Shown piece by piece: positions 8,438 to 16,603 of a stretch of 64,000 nt of DNA. The stretch lies in the NCBI GenBank assembly GCA_050633105.1, contig JBOEFW010000059.1:25922-89921 (forward strand). Reading direction: 5' to 3'. The position numbers and the translations under genes are program-made. Position 1 is the stretch's first letter; each line of letters starts with the position of its first letter. The notes beneath the pieces are model-generated. The model had not been told where the DNA came from and searched no databases. It was given only the letters and a program-made list of their open reading frames with translations. The stretch comes from Aureispira sp050633105. GTDB lineage: Bacteria; Bacteroidota; Bacteroidia; Chitinophagales; Saprospiraceae.

Positions 8438-9070
8438 TCAAAGGAAAAGAACTTTTTTTATGAGAATTTTTTCGTCCACTTGATTGGAGGCAACCCATAT
8501 CACGCCAGGGAAAGAAGTGGAGACAGTTTGCCAATAAAAGGTTTCTCCTTTCCAGTAACAAGTGGGATTGGTGGTATCAGTGAGTGCCGCTTCATCAAAC
8601 ATACGACCATTTCCAGCTTTGATGAGGGCTTCTTTTTTTGACCAATAATGAATCAGTGTTTCGTCTGCGTTTTGACTAGTCAAAATGGCTTGTTGTTCTA
8701 TGGAACTAAAAAATGAAAAAGCGCTTTCTATGGGGGCAAAGCATCTAAATTCTTGTATGTCTAAACCAATTTTTCCTTCTTTTAACAGGAGACATAAACC
8801 AACTAAGTTGGCGTTATGGCTGATGCTAAAAGAAAGAGGCAGATCTGGAATATAAGGCTTACCAATAGACAAGAACTGCAACTGCTTAATGGTATGCTCT
8901 TGTTCCTTTAAGGCTTGTTGTAATAATAAATAGCCTGCTAAGGAGCTGAGTTGATTTTTTAGGCGTTTATGGCGGTTGATTCTTTGTTGAATAACAAAAG
9001 GGAGTGTTGGGAGCTTTTTAATTAAGTCTTTCTTTCTCAATGCATTATTATACAAGTAAACATGAATCAT
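8438..9070 (-). CDS. 4'-phosphopantetheinyl transferase (Sfp type)
   Basis: About 210 residues from the ATG at 9070. The signature parts are present: FSISHNANLVGLC, then IGLDIQ with the Mg-binding Asp104, then YWSKKEALIKAGNGR with Glu147. It attaches the phosphopantetheine arm to carrier proteins and so would activate the two ACPs of the pigment cluster. An upstream GTG at 9091 is in frame but lies inside a perfect palindrome (9076-9093) and adds seven unlike residues, so the ATG is preferred. It is probably the first gene of the pigment operon. Confidence 0.88.
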   Translation of the reverse strand: MIHVYLYNNALRKKDLIKKLPTLPFVIQQRINRHKRLKNQLSSLAGYLLLQQALKEQEHTIKQLQFLSIGKPYIPDLPLSFSISHNANLVGLCLLLKEGKIGLDIQEFRCFAPIESAFSFFSSIEQQAILTSQNADETLIHYWSKKEALIKAGNGRMFDEAALTDTTNPTCYWKGETFYWQTVSTSFPGVIWVASNQVDEKILIKKVLFL

Positions 9071-9075
9071 AATTG

Positions 9076-9109
9076 ACGTGAAACGTTTCACGTGATCCTT
9101 TACACGTGT
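9076..9109. repeat. ACGTG palindromes upstream of the phosphopantetheinyl transferase gene
   Basis: A perfect 18-bp palindrome (ACGTGAAACGTTTCACGT, 9076-9093) is followed at 9102-9109 by the 8-bp palindrome ACACGTGT. They start 6 bp from the ATG of the transferase gene, where a bound protein would block transcription or translation start. They belong to the family of ACGTG-rich sites also seen near 11.27, 11.73, 12.8-12.9, 27.06 and 36.66 kb. Confidence 0.6.
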
Positions 9110-9200
9110 TTTTAGATAATGTTTTTTTTTACTCCTTCTTAGTTTATTCTCAAAATTTTATTTGATAATTAAACCCTCTTTTGATTTCTCGGCCCCCTTA

Positions 9201-9830
9201 TTATTGGAAGGATTTTCGCCAACTTCTAAATTTCCCTTTCTTAATTTGTTTGATAATATCATAAACAGCGCCTGCCCAGTAATTTCTAAACCCAAAACCA
9301 CGAGCCTCTCCTGACATACGTTCTGAGAATAAAACCTTTTTAGTTTTAGGGTTAAAAATCACAACATAAATATAGGCTCGTTCTTGGAGTTTATTAAGGC
9401 TATGTACGATGAAAGTCAATCCAAAATCACTTTGCAAATTCTTAGTACCATAAGCTCTAACTATTTTTTGAATCTCCTGATCTGTAAATGACTTCGGGGA
9501 ACTATTCGTCACAAGGTCAATATATTCGACTTCCTCATTTACCGCTTCTACCACCTCCAACTCATAAGTCACATTATCTTTGTAAAAAGCACCTTTTACA
9601 TCATACTTGCTAATTTCGGACAATAGTAACCCATTCCAAACAGGAAAATAATAGTTTTGAATTTTTGGAGGATCGGTAAATCCCTCTGCCCCTACTAGTT
9701 GAACATTAGAAAAATCTAAACCAACAAAGTCAACAGTTACTTTAGAAGAATTGAAAAACTTCTTCAATTCCTGCGCTTCCAAGACATTAAACTGAAGAAG
9801 AACAAAACAGATAGCTAAAAAAAGTTTCAT
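9201..9830 (-). CDS. Exported protein of unknown function
   Basis: 209 residues with a clear signal peptide (MKLFLAICFVLLQFNVLEAQ, cleavage expected near residue 19). The mature part is a mix of short strand-like segments (VTVDFVGLDFSNVQLVG, YIYVVIFNPKTKKVLFSERM) and no membrane helix, so a periplasmic or outer-membrane associated beta-rich protein is likely. I recognise no family. It stands alone between the pigment operon and the Lrp-type regulator, on the same strand as both. Confidence 0.75.
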   Translation of the reverse strand: MKLFLAICFVLLQFNVLEAQELKKFFNSSKVTVDFVGLDFSNVQLVGAEGFTDPPKIQNYYFPVWNGLLLSEISKYDVKGAFYKDNVTYELEVVEAVNEEVEYIDLVTNSSPKSFTDQEIQKIVRAYGTKNLQSDFGLTFIVHSLNKLQERAYIYVVIFNPKTKKVLFSERMSGEARGFGFRNYWAGAVYDIIKQIKKGKFRSWRKSFQ

Positions 9831-9942
9831 AGTAATTTTTGTTTGAGAACGAATTCTTTAATTGAGAAGAAAATGTTGTTAATAATAGAGTTATGATGTT
9901 CATCAAAGACAACAGCACTATTTATGCCAAGCCTCCTCCTTT

Positions 9943-10413
9943 CTAAGATTTTGGAAGTGGATAAGCAGTACTGTATTTGATATCTTTCATTACAAATATC
10001 GTGTGCACATTTCCTACATTCTCTAAAGTTGCTAGATGATTAAAAGTAAACTCATGATACGCTTCCATGTCTTTTACTGCAACCTTAAGCATATAATCAT
10101 ATTTACCTGTAATATGATAGCATTCTAAGATTTCTTTGAAGCGTATTATATCATCTTCAAATTGTTCTAAGCTTTGCTTACTGTGTTGGTCGAGTGAAAC
10201 ATTGCAAAAGCCTATTAGATCGCAATTTACTTGTTTTCTGTCAATCAGAGCAACAGATTTTAAAATAACTCGATGGCGTTGCAAGCGTTTAACGCGTTCA
10301 TAAGTAGGTGTATTACTCAACCCTAACTCTTTCGCAATTTCCTTGGTTGTTAAGTTCGCATTGGCCTGTAAGAGTTCTAATATTTTATGATCAGTAGCGT
10401 CTAATTTTATCAT
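9943..10413 (-). CDS. Lrp/AsnC family transcriptional regulator
   Basis: 156 residues. The N-terminal winged helix-turn-helix is at about residues 4-60 (DHKILELLQANANLTTKEIAKELGLS), followed by a RAM ligand-binding domain with ILECYHITGKYDYMLKV and VGNVHTIFVMKDIKYS. Proteins of this family sense amino acids and control metabolism genes. It is divergent from marC with about 200 bp between the two starts, a usual layout for local regulation. The effector is not known. Confidence 0.93.
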   Translation of the reverse strand: MIKLDATDHKILELLQANANLTTKEIAKELGLSNTPTYERVKRLQRHRVILKSVALIDRKQVNCDLIGFCNVSLDQHSKQSLEQFEDDIIRFKEILECYHITGKYDYMLKVAVKDMEAYHEFTFNHLATLENVGNVHTIFVMKDIKYSTAYPLPKS

Positions 10414-10548
10414 CAGATAATTTATCTTTTAAGAGGGTGTTTTTTTCTCAAAAATAGTTAAAAAATCTTTTGAATTCATTTTAATAGTTTTTTTTTCTAC
10501 AAAATACAATTAGACAATTAAAATAATCCACGGAATTTTACTTTGACC

Positions 10549-10556
10549 TATCTTTG
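10549..10556 (+). promoter_or_regulatory. Candidate Bacteroidota -7 element for marC
   Basis: TATCTTTG matches the Bacteroidota -7 consensus TAnnTTTG exactly and lies 59 bp ahead of the preferred marC start. No good -33 TTG is visible at the usual distance. The placement argues against the longer marC reading that would begin at 10543. Confidence 0.4.
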
Positions 10557-10614
10557 TGCTGTTGAAAAACTAGTCTTCTTTATCAATTCCTTGACACTTT
10601 TATTTTTAATAATC

Positions 10615-11253
10615 ATGACTGAAAATTTAGCCTTTGCTCTACTCTGCTTTACTTCCTTCTTTTCTTTAATGAATCCATTAGGAATAATGCCTGTTTTTAT
10701 TTCGATGACCGCTAATTTAGATGCAAAAGAACAACGTTTAACTGCTCGGAAAGCCATGTTTGCGGCTTTTGTAACCTTATTAGCCTTTGCCTTTTCAGGT
10801 CAATTGCTTTTTAATTTTTTTGGAATTTCTGTGAATGGCTTTAGAATTGTTGGTGGGGTCATTTTCTTTCAGATGGGATCTGACATGCTTCAAGCACGCT
10901 TAGGCAAGGTAAAAGTCCCCAAACATGAAGTAGAAGCCTATGTCGCGGATATTTCCATTACCCCTTTAGCCATTCCTATGATCTGTGGCCCTGGGTGTAT
11001 TTCCAATGCGATTGTTCTGATGGAAGATGCCAATAGCCTTGATATGAAGTTAATCTTGGTAGGGGTGATTTCTTTGGTATGCCTCCTAACCTACATCATT
11101 CTCTTCTCCTCTACCAAGATTTCTAATGTCTTAGGAGAGACAGGAAATAATGTTTTAATGCGTTTGATGGGGCTTATTTTAATGGTTATTGCTGTAGAGT
11201 TTTTCTTGAGCGGTGCTCGCCCTATCTTAACAGATTGGTATCAATCTTTATAG
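10615..11253 (+). CDS. marC: MarC family integral membrane protein
   Basis: 212 residues from the ATG at 10615 (MTENLAFALLCFTSFFSLMNP). An upstream in-frame ATG at 10543 adds 24 residues, but it overlaps the best promoter element and makes the protein longer than the family's usual length of about 200. Six hydrophobic segments are visible, with the conserved NPLGIMPVFISMT near the N-terminus and ITPLAIPMICGPG in the middle. MarC proteins sit in the inner membrane; their substrate is unsettled and an antibiotic-resistance role is not supported in E. coli. Confidence 0.9.
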   Translation: MTENLAFALLCFTSFFSLMNPLGIMPVFISMTANLDAKEQRLTARKAMFAAFVTLLAFAFSGQLLFNFFGISVNGFRIVGGVIFFQMGSDMLQARLGKVKVPKHEVEAYVADISITPLAIPMICGPGCISNAIVLMEDANSLDMKLILVGVISLVCLLTYIILFSSTKISNVLGETGNNVLMRLMGLILMVIAVEFFLSGARPILTDWYQSL

Positions 11254-11265
11254 TTACAAATAACA

Positions 11266-11288
11266 CGTTACACGTGCTACGTGTAACG
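11266..11288. repeat. ACGTG-type inverted repeat downstream of marC
   Basis: CGTTACACGT and ACGTGTAACG are perfect 10-bp arms separated by GCT. It precedes the terminator by 22 bp. Without a T-tract it is not itself a terminator; the sequence puts it in the same family as the other ACGTG palindromes of the window. Confidence 0.6.
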
Positions 11289-11310
11289 CGACACTTGACA
11301 TGTTGAATCT

Positions 11311-11360
11311 AAAAAAATAGGCTACTGTGCATCCTAGTTTGCACAGTAGCCTATTTTTTT
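11311..11360. terminator. Bidirectional intrinsic terminator
   Basis: Perfect 20-bp arms (11311-11330 and 11341-11360) around a 10-nt loop, with seven A on the left and seven T on the right. It lies between marC (plus) and the small barrel-protein gene (minus), so it can end transcripts arriving from both sides. Confidence 0.92.
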
Positions 11361-11693
11361 TTAGAAAGTCAATACCTTTCCTTTTTCTAAGAGCTGTTTT
11401 GCGTCTTTCCAATTGGGCAAGTCAGTTGCATCAATGGTGATTGTTCTGATTTCCTTGGCTAGTGTTTGACTAGCTTTCATAGCAGCTAAATGCGCCCCAC
11501 TTTTTGCAAACGCTTGCAGCTCCTCTTCGTTGTTCCATAACGTCATTGTATAATGAATTGTCCAGAAACCTCTTTTCTTAAACTGCTTGCAATTTGTTGT
11601 GCGCAATTGCTTGATAATATGTAGCGCTTTAATAGACAGTAAGAAAAATTTAAAAGGGCCTTTTAATTCTATAGAAGTAATGGTCGCTCTCAT
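11361..11693 (-). CDS. Putative dimeric alpha-beta barrel protein (ABM/DUF3291-like)
   Basis: 110 residues. The order strand, helix, strand (FWTIHYTMTLWNNEEELQAF, then a helix with HLAAMKASQTLAKEI and a final strand IRTITIDATD) resembles single-domain dimeric barrels related to antibiotic biosynthesis monooxygenases and to DUF3291 proteins. No catalytic residues can be named. The gene ends at the terminator and lies 68 bp downstream of the RHH gene of the ParA pair, so it may be the last gene of that transcript. Function unknown. Confidence 0.6.
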   Translation of the reverse strand: MRATITSIELKGPFKFFLLSIKALHIIKQLRTTNCKQFKKRGFWTIHYTMTLWNNEEELQAFAKSGAHLAAMKASQTLAKEIRTITIDATDLPNWKDAKQLLEKGKVLTF

Positions 11694-11726
11694 TTGCTCA
11701 ACATTTAATGGCTATAAAATTCACTG

Positions 11727-11753
11727 CACGTGAAACGTGAAACAGGACACGTG
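11727..11753. repeat. Paired CACGTG sites between RHH and barrel-protein genes
   Basis: Two CACGTG hexamers (11727-11732 and 11748-11753) flank a tandem ACGTGAA ACGTGAA run. It lies directly after the stop of the RHH gene. It is a looser member of the ACGTG repeat family. Confidence 0.5.
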
Positions 11754-11761
11754 ACACGGGG

Positions 11762-12097
11762 TTATTTTACTTTAGATTGATAGATCTTAGTAAAAATTGC
11801 TTCCATCTCTTTATTTAAAACAGGAGCAGTTTCTTTAAAGTAGTGCTCTAAAGCACTATTAAGCACATCTGCTACACTCCCTCTTCCTTCATGGGCAGCC
11901 GTTTCTAACAAAGCTCGGTTAACAGGCGTTAATGCTGTTGTAAAAGGAATTCGACGCTCTCGCTCTACCGTCTCTTCTTCTTGTTGAGTAGCTTTAGCAA
12001 TTGTTTTATTAATGCTTTCTTTTGTGGGCAAACCTCCAGTTGGCATATTTTTACCCAAGCTAAAATCAGAAGTTCTTGAACGTTTTTTCTTAGCCAT
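11762..12097 (-). CDS. Ribbon-helix-helix partner protein of ParA
   Basis: 111 residues: a long basic and flexible N-terminus (about residues 1-45), then RRIPFTTALTPVNRALLETAA and ADVLNSALEHYF, the expected strand-helix-helix of a small centromere-binding protein. Its start overlaps the parA stop by 8 bp, the classical arrangement for small ParA ATPases with an RHH partner (ParG or omega type). The basic tail would stimulate the ATPase in known systems. It is related to the 74-residue protein at 8105-8329. Confidence 0.7.
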   Translation of the reverse strand: MAKKKRSRTSDFSLGKNMPTGGLPTKESINKTIAKATQQEEETVERERRIPFTTALTPVNRALLETAAHEGRGSVADVLNSALEHYFKETAPVLNKEMEAIFTKIYQSKVK

Positions 12098-12785
12098 TTT
12101 TTATAATTTTTAACCATTCATTTAACCAAACTGTAAAGTTTAATTTGGCCTTATTCGTGGTGTTGACATTGTAATAAGAAGTAAGGGTATCAATTTCCTC
12201 AAAGAGCGTATAGTGTCGTAAATGGCAATTCATAAAGCGCATTCCTTGTTCTTGAAGGTGTGCTATCTCTGAAACCAAAAAGGCATTGTTTTTTGAACGA
12301 TCCTTATAGAAATTGATAAAGCCCATGTAATGTAAGGGCCGTTCACTTGTACTTCGTAATTGTTCTAAGCTATGCGCCATTTTCAAATACTCCATACTCG
12401 CTTCTAGATTGAAACTGCCTGCTCGAAAAGGAATAAACAAGTAATCTGCATACATCAGCGCTTTGGTAATTTGCTGTTGCTCTACCGCTACTCTGTGATC
12501 TAAGCGTCCTGCTGTATCCAAAATAATTAAGTCATACTTTTTATCCAGCTCATAAATTTGATCTTGCAATTCCTCTACAGACATCCCATAAATAGGATAG
12601 GGACTCGTATCACCTTCCTCTACATCAAAATCCCTTGCCTCCGTCAAACTGCGTTGTCTATCCGTATCAACGACACATAAATTAATATTAAAAGGAGCTT
12701 GTGCCAATGCATTGGCAGTCAATGCGACTACCGTGCTTTTTCCAACACCTCCTTTTTGATTCCCAAAAGCTACAATTTTTCCCAT
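12090..12785 (-). CDS. parA: ParA family ATPase
   Basis: 231 residues with the deviant Walker A motif GNQKGGVGKST at residues 8-18, the Walker B-like DLIILDTAGRLD near residue 90, and no N-terminal DNA-binding extension, so it is of the short ParA type. Such ATPases move plasmids or other cargo along the nucleoid together with a small DNA-binding partner, here the overlapping RHH gene. The upstream DNA (12804-12920) carries several ACGTG palindromes that may be the centromere or an operator. An orphan role in positioning other cargo cannot be excluded. Confidence 0.88.
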   Translation of the reverse strand: MGKIVAFGNQKGGVGKSTVVALTANALAQAPFNINLCVVDTDRQRSLTEARDFDVEEGDTSPYPIYGMSVEELQDQIYELDKKYDLIILDTAGRLDHRVAVEQQQITKALMYADYLFIPFRAGSFNLEASMEYLKMAHSLEQLRSTSERPLHYMGFINFYKDRSKNNAFLVSEIAHLQEQGMRFMNCHLRHYTLFEEIDTLTSYYNVNTTNKAKLNFTVWLNEWLKIIKNG

Positions 12786-12803
12786 TCTCTTTTAAATAAA
12801 TTT

Positions 12804-12920
12804 ACACGTAACACGTGCAACGCGTAACGTTGCACTGGTCATTTTACACGTCCTAAGATAAGGTATCTTCTTCAATCTAACAAGTGAAACGTTTCGTTTT
12901 TAACGTAGCACGTGCTACGT
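12804..12920. repeat. Cluster of ACGTG palindromes upstream of parA, candidate centromere
   Basis: The stretch holds CACGTG at 12813, a TGCAACG/CGTTGCA inverted repeat (12816-12822 and 12828-12834), GAAACGTTTC (12886-12895) and the perfect 18-bp palindrome ACGTAGCACGTGCTACGT (12903-12920). It begins 19 bp upstream of parA. Small ParA systems often have their partition site and autoregulation site directly upstream of the operon; that role is inferred here. Confidence 0.5.
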
Positions 12921-13025
12921 GTCACGTCATCTAAAATATAAGAACATTCCCTAGAGCTGTTTAAAGTTCCTTTTTTACTATCTTAAGGCACTTCTTCGAC
13001 TGTAGCATTAAATACCATTAATTCA

Positions 13026-13502
13026 ATGAAAAATAATAAAAGAGCATTAACCTTGCGTTTTTTGGCAGAACCTACTGATGTTAACTTTGGAGGTAAAGTA
13101 CATGGGGGAATGGTAATGAAGTGGATTGATCAGGCAGGCTATGCCTGTGCGCGGCACTGGTCACGGGGCTATTGCGTCACCGTTTATGTAGGAGGCATAC
13201 AATTCTTAAAGCCTATTCTTATTGGTAATCTGGTAGAAATTCAAGCCAAGATTATTTATACTGGACGCACAAGCATGCACATTTCGATTGATGTATTAGC
13301 ACATGATCCCAAAGAAGAAGAGAAGATCAAAACCACCCATTGTGTAATTATTTTTGTGGCAGTAGATCCCGACGGAAAACCTGTTACTGTTCCTACTTGG
13401 GTTCCTGAAACAGAACAAGAGAAACGCCAAGAAACCTATGCCAAACGCCTCATGAAATTGCGCACAACTATTCAACAAGAAATGGAGAACAAAAACTGCT
13501 AG
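13026..13502 (+). CDS. Acyl-CoA thioesterase (hotdog, BFIT/YciA-like)
   Basis: 158 residues, one hotdog domain. DVNFGGKVHGGMVMKWIDQAG (residues 19-39) has the typical Asn20, His26 and Asp35 of this thioesterase group, and VGGIQFLKPILIGNLVEI is the core strand region. It hydrolyses acyl-CoA in the cytoplasm; chain-length preference is not readable. It is followed after 7 bp by a membrane protein gene on the same strand, so both are probably one transcript. Confidence 0.9.
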   Translation: MKNNKRALTLRFLAEPTDVNFGGKVHGGMVMKWIDQAGYACARHWSRGYCVTVYVGGIQFLKPILIGNLVEIQAKIIYTGRTSMHISIDVLAHDPKEEEKIKTTHCVIIFVAVDPDGKPVTVPTWVPETEQEKRQETYAKRLMKLRTTIQQEMENKNC

Positions 13503-13509
13503 ATTCATT

Positions 13510-14127
13510 ATGACCAACCTTTTTCGCTTACCTGTACTTTTCTTATCACTTTGCCTTTTATTAGGTACTAGTGTTCCCTTAACCGTCGTTCATGCAGAAG
13601 TTGTTTATCATACAGCTCCGCCTGCAAAAAAAGTTACTAAAAAAAAGCAACATAGAAAGCGATTACGCGCTAAGCGCTCTATGCGTCAAAAGGAGCACAA
13701 GAAACCTGATAACATTGTTTTAGGTTTATACCTTACTTTTGGGGTCCTGCTTTTATTGCCAATATTTGTGGTAGCTGGATCGCTATTAATTGCTCTAGGG
13801 TTTCCTGGACTTTTATTCTATGCTTTAGGAACCAGTCTTATTGGAATAGGTAACCTAGGCGTTATACTCGCAGGAGGATTCACTGGCGCTAACCAAACAT
13901 ATAGTACCCAAGTATTATTCTTTAGTATTTGGGTGTTTTTTGGTTTAAATCTAACCGCGTTTCTTACTTTTCTGTTGTTGTATTTGTTGATCTTTACTGC
14001 AGCACCTTTGTTATTATTTGCAGCTATTGGCGCCGCTGTACTTGCTTTAGTTTTCCTAATCTGGGGCTTAACTATTGCTCCTAGCAAACAAACCTTTCAA
14101 AAAGCTAGTCGCTTAAAAGAAGGGTAG
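13510..14127 (+). CDS. Membrane protein of unknown function
   Basis: 205 residues. An N-terminal signal-like helix (residues 5-28), a very basic stretch rich in K and R (about 35-65), then about four hydrophobic segments between residues 68 and 190. A similar layout, a signal peptide, basic linker and hydrophobic C-terminal half, occurs in many uncharacterised Bacteroidota proteins. No family recognised. It converges with the MurG-like gene with only 7 bp between the stops. Confidence 0.7.
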   Translation: MTNLFRLPVLFLSLCLLLGTSVPLTVVHAEVVYHTAPPAKKVTKKKQHRKRLRAKRSMRQKEHKKPDNIVLGLYLTFGVLLLLPIFVVAGSLLIALGFPGLLFYALGTSLIGIGNLGVILAGGFTGANQTYSTQVLFFSIWVFFGLNLTAFLTFLLLYLLIFTAAPLLLFAAIGAAVLALVFLIWGLTIAPSKQTFQKASRLKEG

Positions 14128-14134
14128 GAGAGGG

Positions 14135-15208
14135 CTACCGCATTGTTTTATCAATCACTTCAATGACCTTTTGTGTAGCTTGAGCAAATTCTAATTGCTC
14201 CATACTTTGCACTAGCGTTTCTCTGTTTTTGTAGCTCTCTTGTAATAAGGCTTGGACAGCTTCCCAGTTGGCATTTTCTTCTTCTATAAACGTAGAAACG
14301 TTCAGCTCTGAAAAATAACGCGCATTGTGTACCTGATCGCCTCGGCTTACTGCCTTAGACAATGGAATAATCACATGTGGCTTTTTCATCGCTAGCAGTT
14401 CAAAAAGGGAAGTAGCACCACCACGAGTTAAAACGATGTCTGCTGCTTGCATGACTTCTATAAACTCTGATCCTAATTTTTCAAATTGTTTGTAGTTAAC
14501 ATAATCTAAATTATGGGCAATTTTATCTTCTCCACAAATATTAACCACATCAAACTCTGCCAACCAAGGTGTCGTTAAATGCGTTCGAACTAACTCATTC
14601 AAAAATCCAGCGCCTAAACTTCCACCAAAAACTAATAAAATAGGTCGATCTCCTTTAAAACCAGTCACTGACAGACCACGTGCTCTAGAAGCATTAAAAA
14701 TGGCTGTCCGAACAGGCAAACCAGTCCATTCTACTTTATTGGCATCAAAATACTTGGTAGCATATTGGAAGGAAACACAAATTCGGCTAGCAAAGCGCTT
14801 AGATAAACGAGTGGTCAAGCCTGGTGTTCGATCTGATTCATGAATTACAATAGGGACCCGCAACAACCAAGCAGCAACAACTACTGGCAGGGCAACATAG
14901 CCCCCTTTAGAGAATAAAACACTAGGTCGTAAACGCAACAGTACAAAAAAGCTCTGTATAATGCCCAACAACACGTTAAAAACGTCTAAGAAGTTCTGCC
15001 AATCAAAATAGCGGCGTAGCTTTCCTGTTCGAATGGGATGATAGTTGATTGCACGAGCCTCTATAAACTCGCGCTCTTCTCCTTTTTTGGAGCCGATGTA
15101 GTGAATAGTATAACCTTCTTTCTGATAATGTTCGATTAAAGGCAAATTAGGCATTACATGTCCAAGAGTTCCTCCTCCTGTGAATACTAGACGTTTCGGA
15201 CGGGCCAT
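14135..15208 (-). CDS. MurG-like glycosyltransferase
   Basis: 357 residues from the ATG at 15208, which places FTGGGTLGHVMPNLPL near the N-terminus as in MurG; a start 21 codons upstream would add a hydrophobic stretch unlike the family. Other family features are FSKGGYVALPVVVAAW, IHESDRTPGLTTR, VFGGSLGA and the C-terminal TRGGATSLFELLAMKKPHVIIPL. MurG adds GlcNAc to lipid I. The GGGT-GHV-PN form resembles the version common in Firmicutes, and no other wall-synthesis gene is nearby, so this may be a second, specialised enzyme. Confidence 0.82.
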   Translation of the reverse strand: MARPKRLVFTGGGTLGHVMPNLPLIEHYQKEGYTIHYIGSKKGEEREFIEARAINYHPIRTGKLRRYFDWQNFLDVFNVLLGIIQSFFVLLRLRPSVLFSKGGYVALPVVVAAWLLRVPIVIHESDRTPGLTTRLSKRFASRICVSFQYATKYFDANKVEWTGLPVRTAIFNASRARGLSVTGFKGDRPILLVFGGSLGAGFLNELVRTHLTTPWLAEFDVVNICGEDKIAHNLDYVNYKQFEKLGSEFIEVMQAADIVLTRGGATSLFELLAMKKPHVIIPLSKAVSRGDQVHNARYFSELNVSTFIEEENANWEAVQALLQESYKNRETLVQSMEQLEFAQATQKVIEVIDKTMR

Positions 15209-15321
15209 AAGATGTGTTGCATTAAGGGTAAAAACAAAAAAAAGAGCCAAGCAATTGCCCTGGCTCTTCATTTATTTTGGATAGCACAATGACTCTAACA
15301 GTACATTGTAACTACTCCGTT

Positions 15322-15450
15322 CTAGTACTGCATTAAAGCCTCATTGTTTTGGCTAACAACATAAGATACTAATGTAATGAAAACAAGTATTCCTATGATG
15401 AATTTTATTAAAAAAGAACTAGAACCTTTTTGATATTCTGTATTGCTCAT
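15322..15450 (-). CDS. Small single-span membrane protein
   Basis: 42 residues from the ATG at 15450: a short polar head, a hydrophobic segment (FLIKFIIGILVFITLVSYVV) and a polar tail. A longer reading to 15540 gives an unlikely sequence. It lies 114 bp upstream of the MurG-like gene on the same strand. Function unknown. Confidence 0.45.
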   Translation of the reverse strand: MSNTEYQKGSSSFLIKFIIGILVFITLVSYVVSQNNEALMQY

Positions 15451-15718
15451 GTGAGAATGTATTTTGTAAGGTGGACAATGCTTAACAAGCAGTCGTGCGC
15501 CTGTTACAATGCAAATGTACTGTTTTATTGAAATTATCAAAAATGAAGTTACTGCTAATTTTAGAAGTTATTCCAACAAGCCCGCTTTCATAAAATAGTG
15601 TCCAAGCAAGTACGCTACTCTTAACAACAAAAACTCGTTTTAAAAAGGCCTATAAAAAGAAAAGATTTACTCCCATATTAACCAGAAAACATTGGCGTAG
15701 TAAAATTTAACGAGGAAT

Positions 15719-16603
15719 TTATTGATCAAATCGCTGTAGGTTTAACCCTTCAATAATTTTTACTAATTTTTCTCCATATTGCTTATCCGTCGCATAACCT
15801 GCTGCTTCTAAGCCATGTGCCCAATTGACATAATCTGTTCGAGGCAATTTTTTTAGATGCTTATAACGAGCATTGTTGAGTACTTTACTGTGTTCGCGAA
15901 AGCTATACCAAGCAGAATCAAAGACTCTAAACATATCATACTTACTATCATCGGTATAATTAGCACAGCGGCAACCAACACATTTAGCCTTGCATTTGAT
16001 ACCAAAGTGGTTGTTATCATTTCTAGCCAATTTACTATCTCCTACATTGCTTTCCAATAATCCTTGTGCTAAGGTAATCGCAACAGGAATGGCATATAAT
16101 TTTGCTTCTTCTTCAGCCGTCTCTCGATACAATTCAATATAATCTTGGCACTTCTTTAATTTAAAGGCAACAATCTTAGGATCAACTTTTTTACGACTAG
16201 CGTAAGTAGGGTTCACGACAAAACCTAGATTAGAATAATTAGCCGCAGCCTCTTGTTGAGCAGGAGTTAACGCTGCTCCTACTGCCGTTGCAGCATTGGC
16301 TAGGTTGAGTTCTTGGCGAATGTCTTCTTTTTCTTCCTTGATGGTTTGCCACCAGCGTTTTGGAGGATCGACTAATCCTGCTCGCATAGGAACAGACGCT
16401 GTGGTAGAAGAAGTTTCTGCTACTGATGTAATAGAAGCTGGTGCTCCAATATGAATATGGAAAGAGACTTCTTGATTACTCAGAAGTAAAAATAATAATA
16501 AGGCAAAACTAGCTCTTATAGTAATAGCTTTAACTCTAGGTTGGATGGAGTACCAATAGGAGCGGGTTTTATTTCGCAATAGAACTAAGTTTTGATGATT
16601 CAT
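15719..16603 (-). CDS. Glucosaminidase-domain peptidoglycan hydrolase
   Basis: 294 residues from the ATG at 16603. One membrane-anchor or uncleaved signal helix at about residues 27-45, a linker, then a glucosaminidase domain (about 140-290) with the motif ITLAQGLLESNVGDSKLARNDNNHFGIKC; the Glu of LLES is the likely catalytic acid. It cleaves the glycan strand of peptidoglycan in the periplasm. A Cys cluster (KCKAKCVGCRC) within the domain is also seen in Bacteroidota relatives. It has no LysM repeats. Confidence 0.87.
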   Translation of the reverse strand: MNHQNLVLLRNKTRSYWYSIQPRVKAITIRASFALLLFLLLSNQEVSFHIHIGAPASITSVAETSSTTASVPMRAGLVDPPKRWWQTIKEEKEDIRQELNLANAATAVGAALTPAQQEAAANYSNLGFVVNPTYASRKKVDPKIVAFKLKKCQDYIELYRETAEEEAKLYAIPVAITLAQGLLESNVGDSKLARNDNNHFGIKCKAKCVGCRCANYTDDSKYDMFRVFDSAWYSFREHSKVLNNARYKHLKKLPRTDYVNWAHGLEAAGYATDKQYGEKLVKIIEGLNLQRFDQ

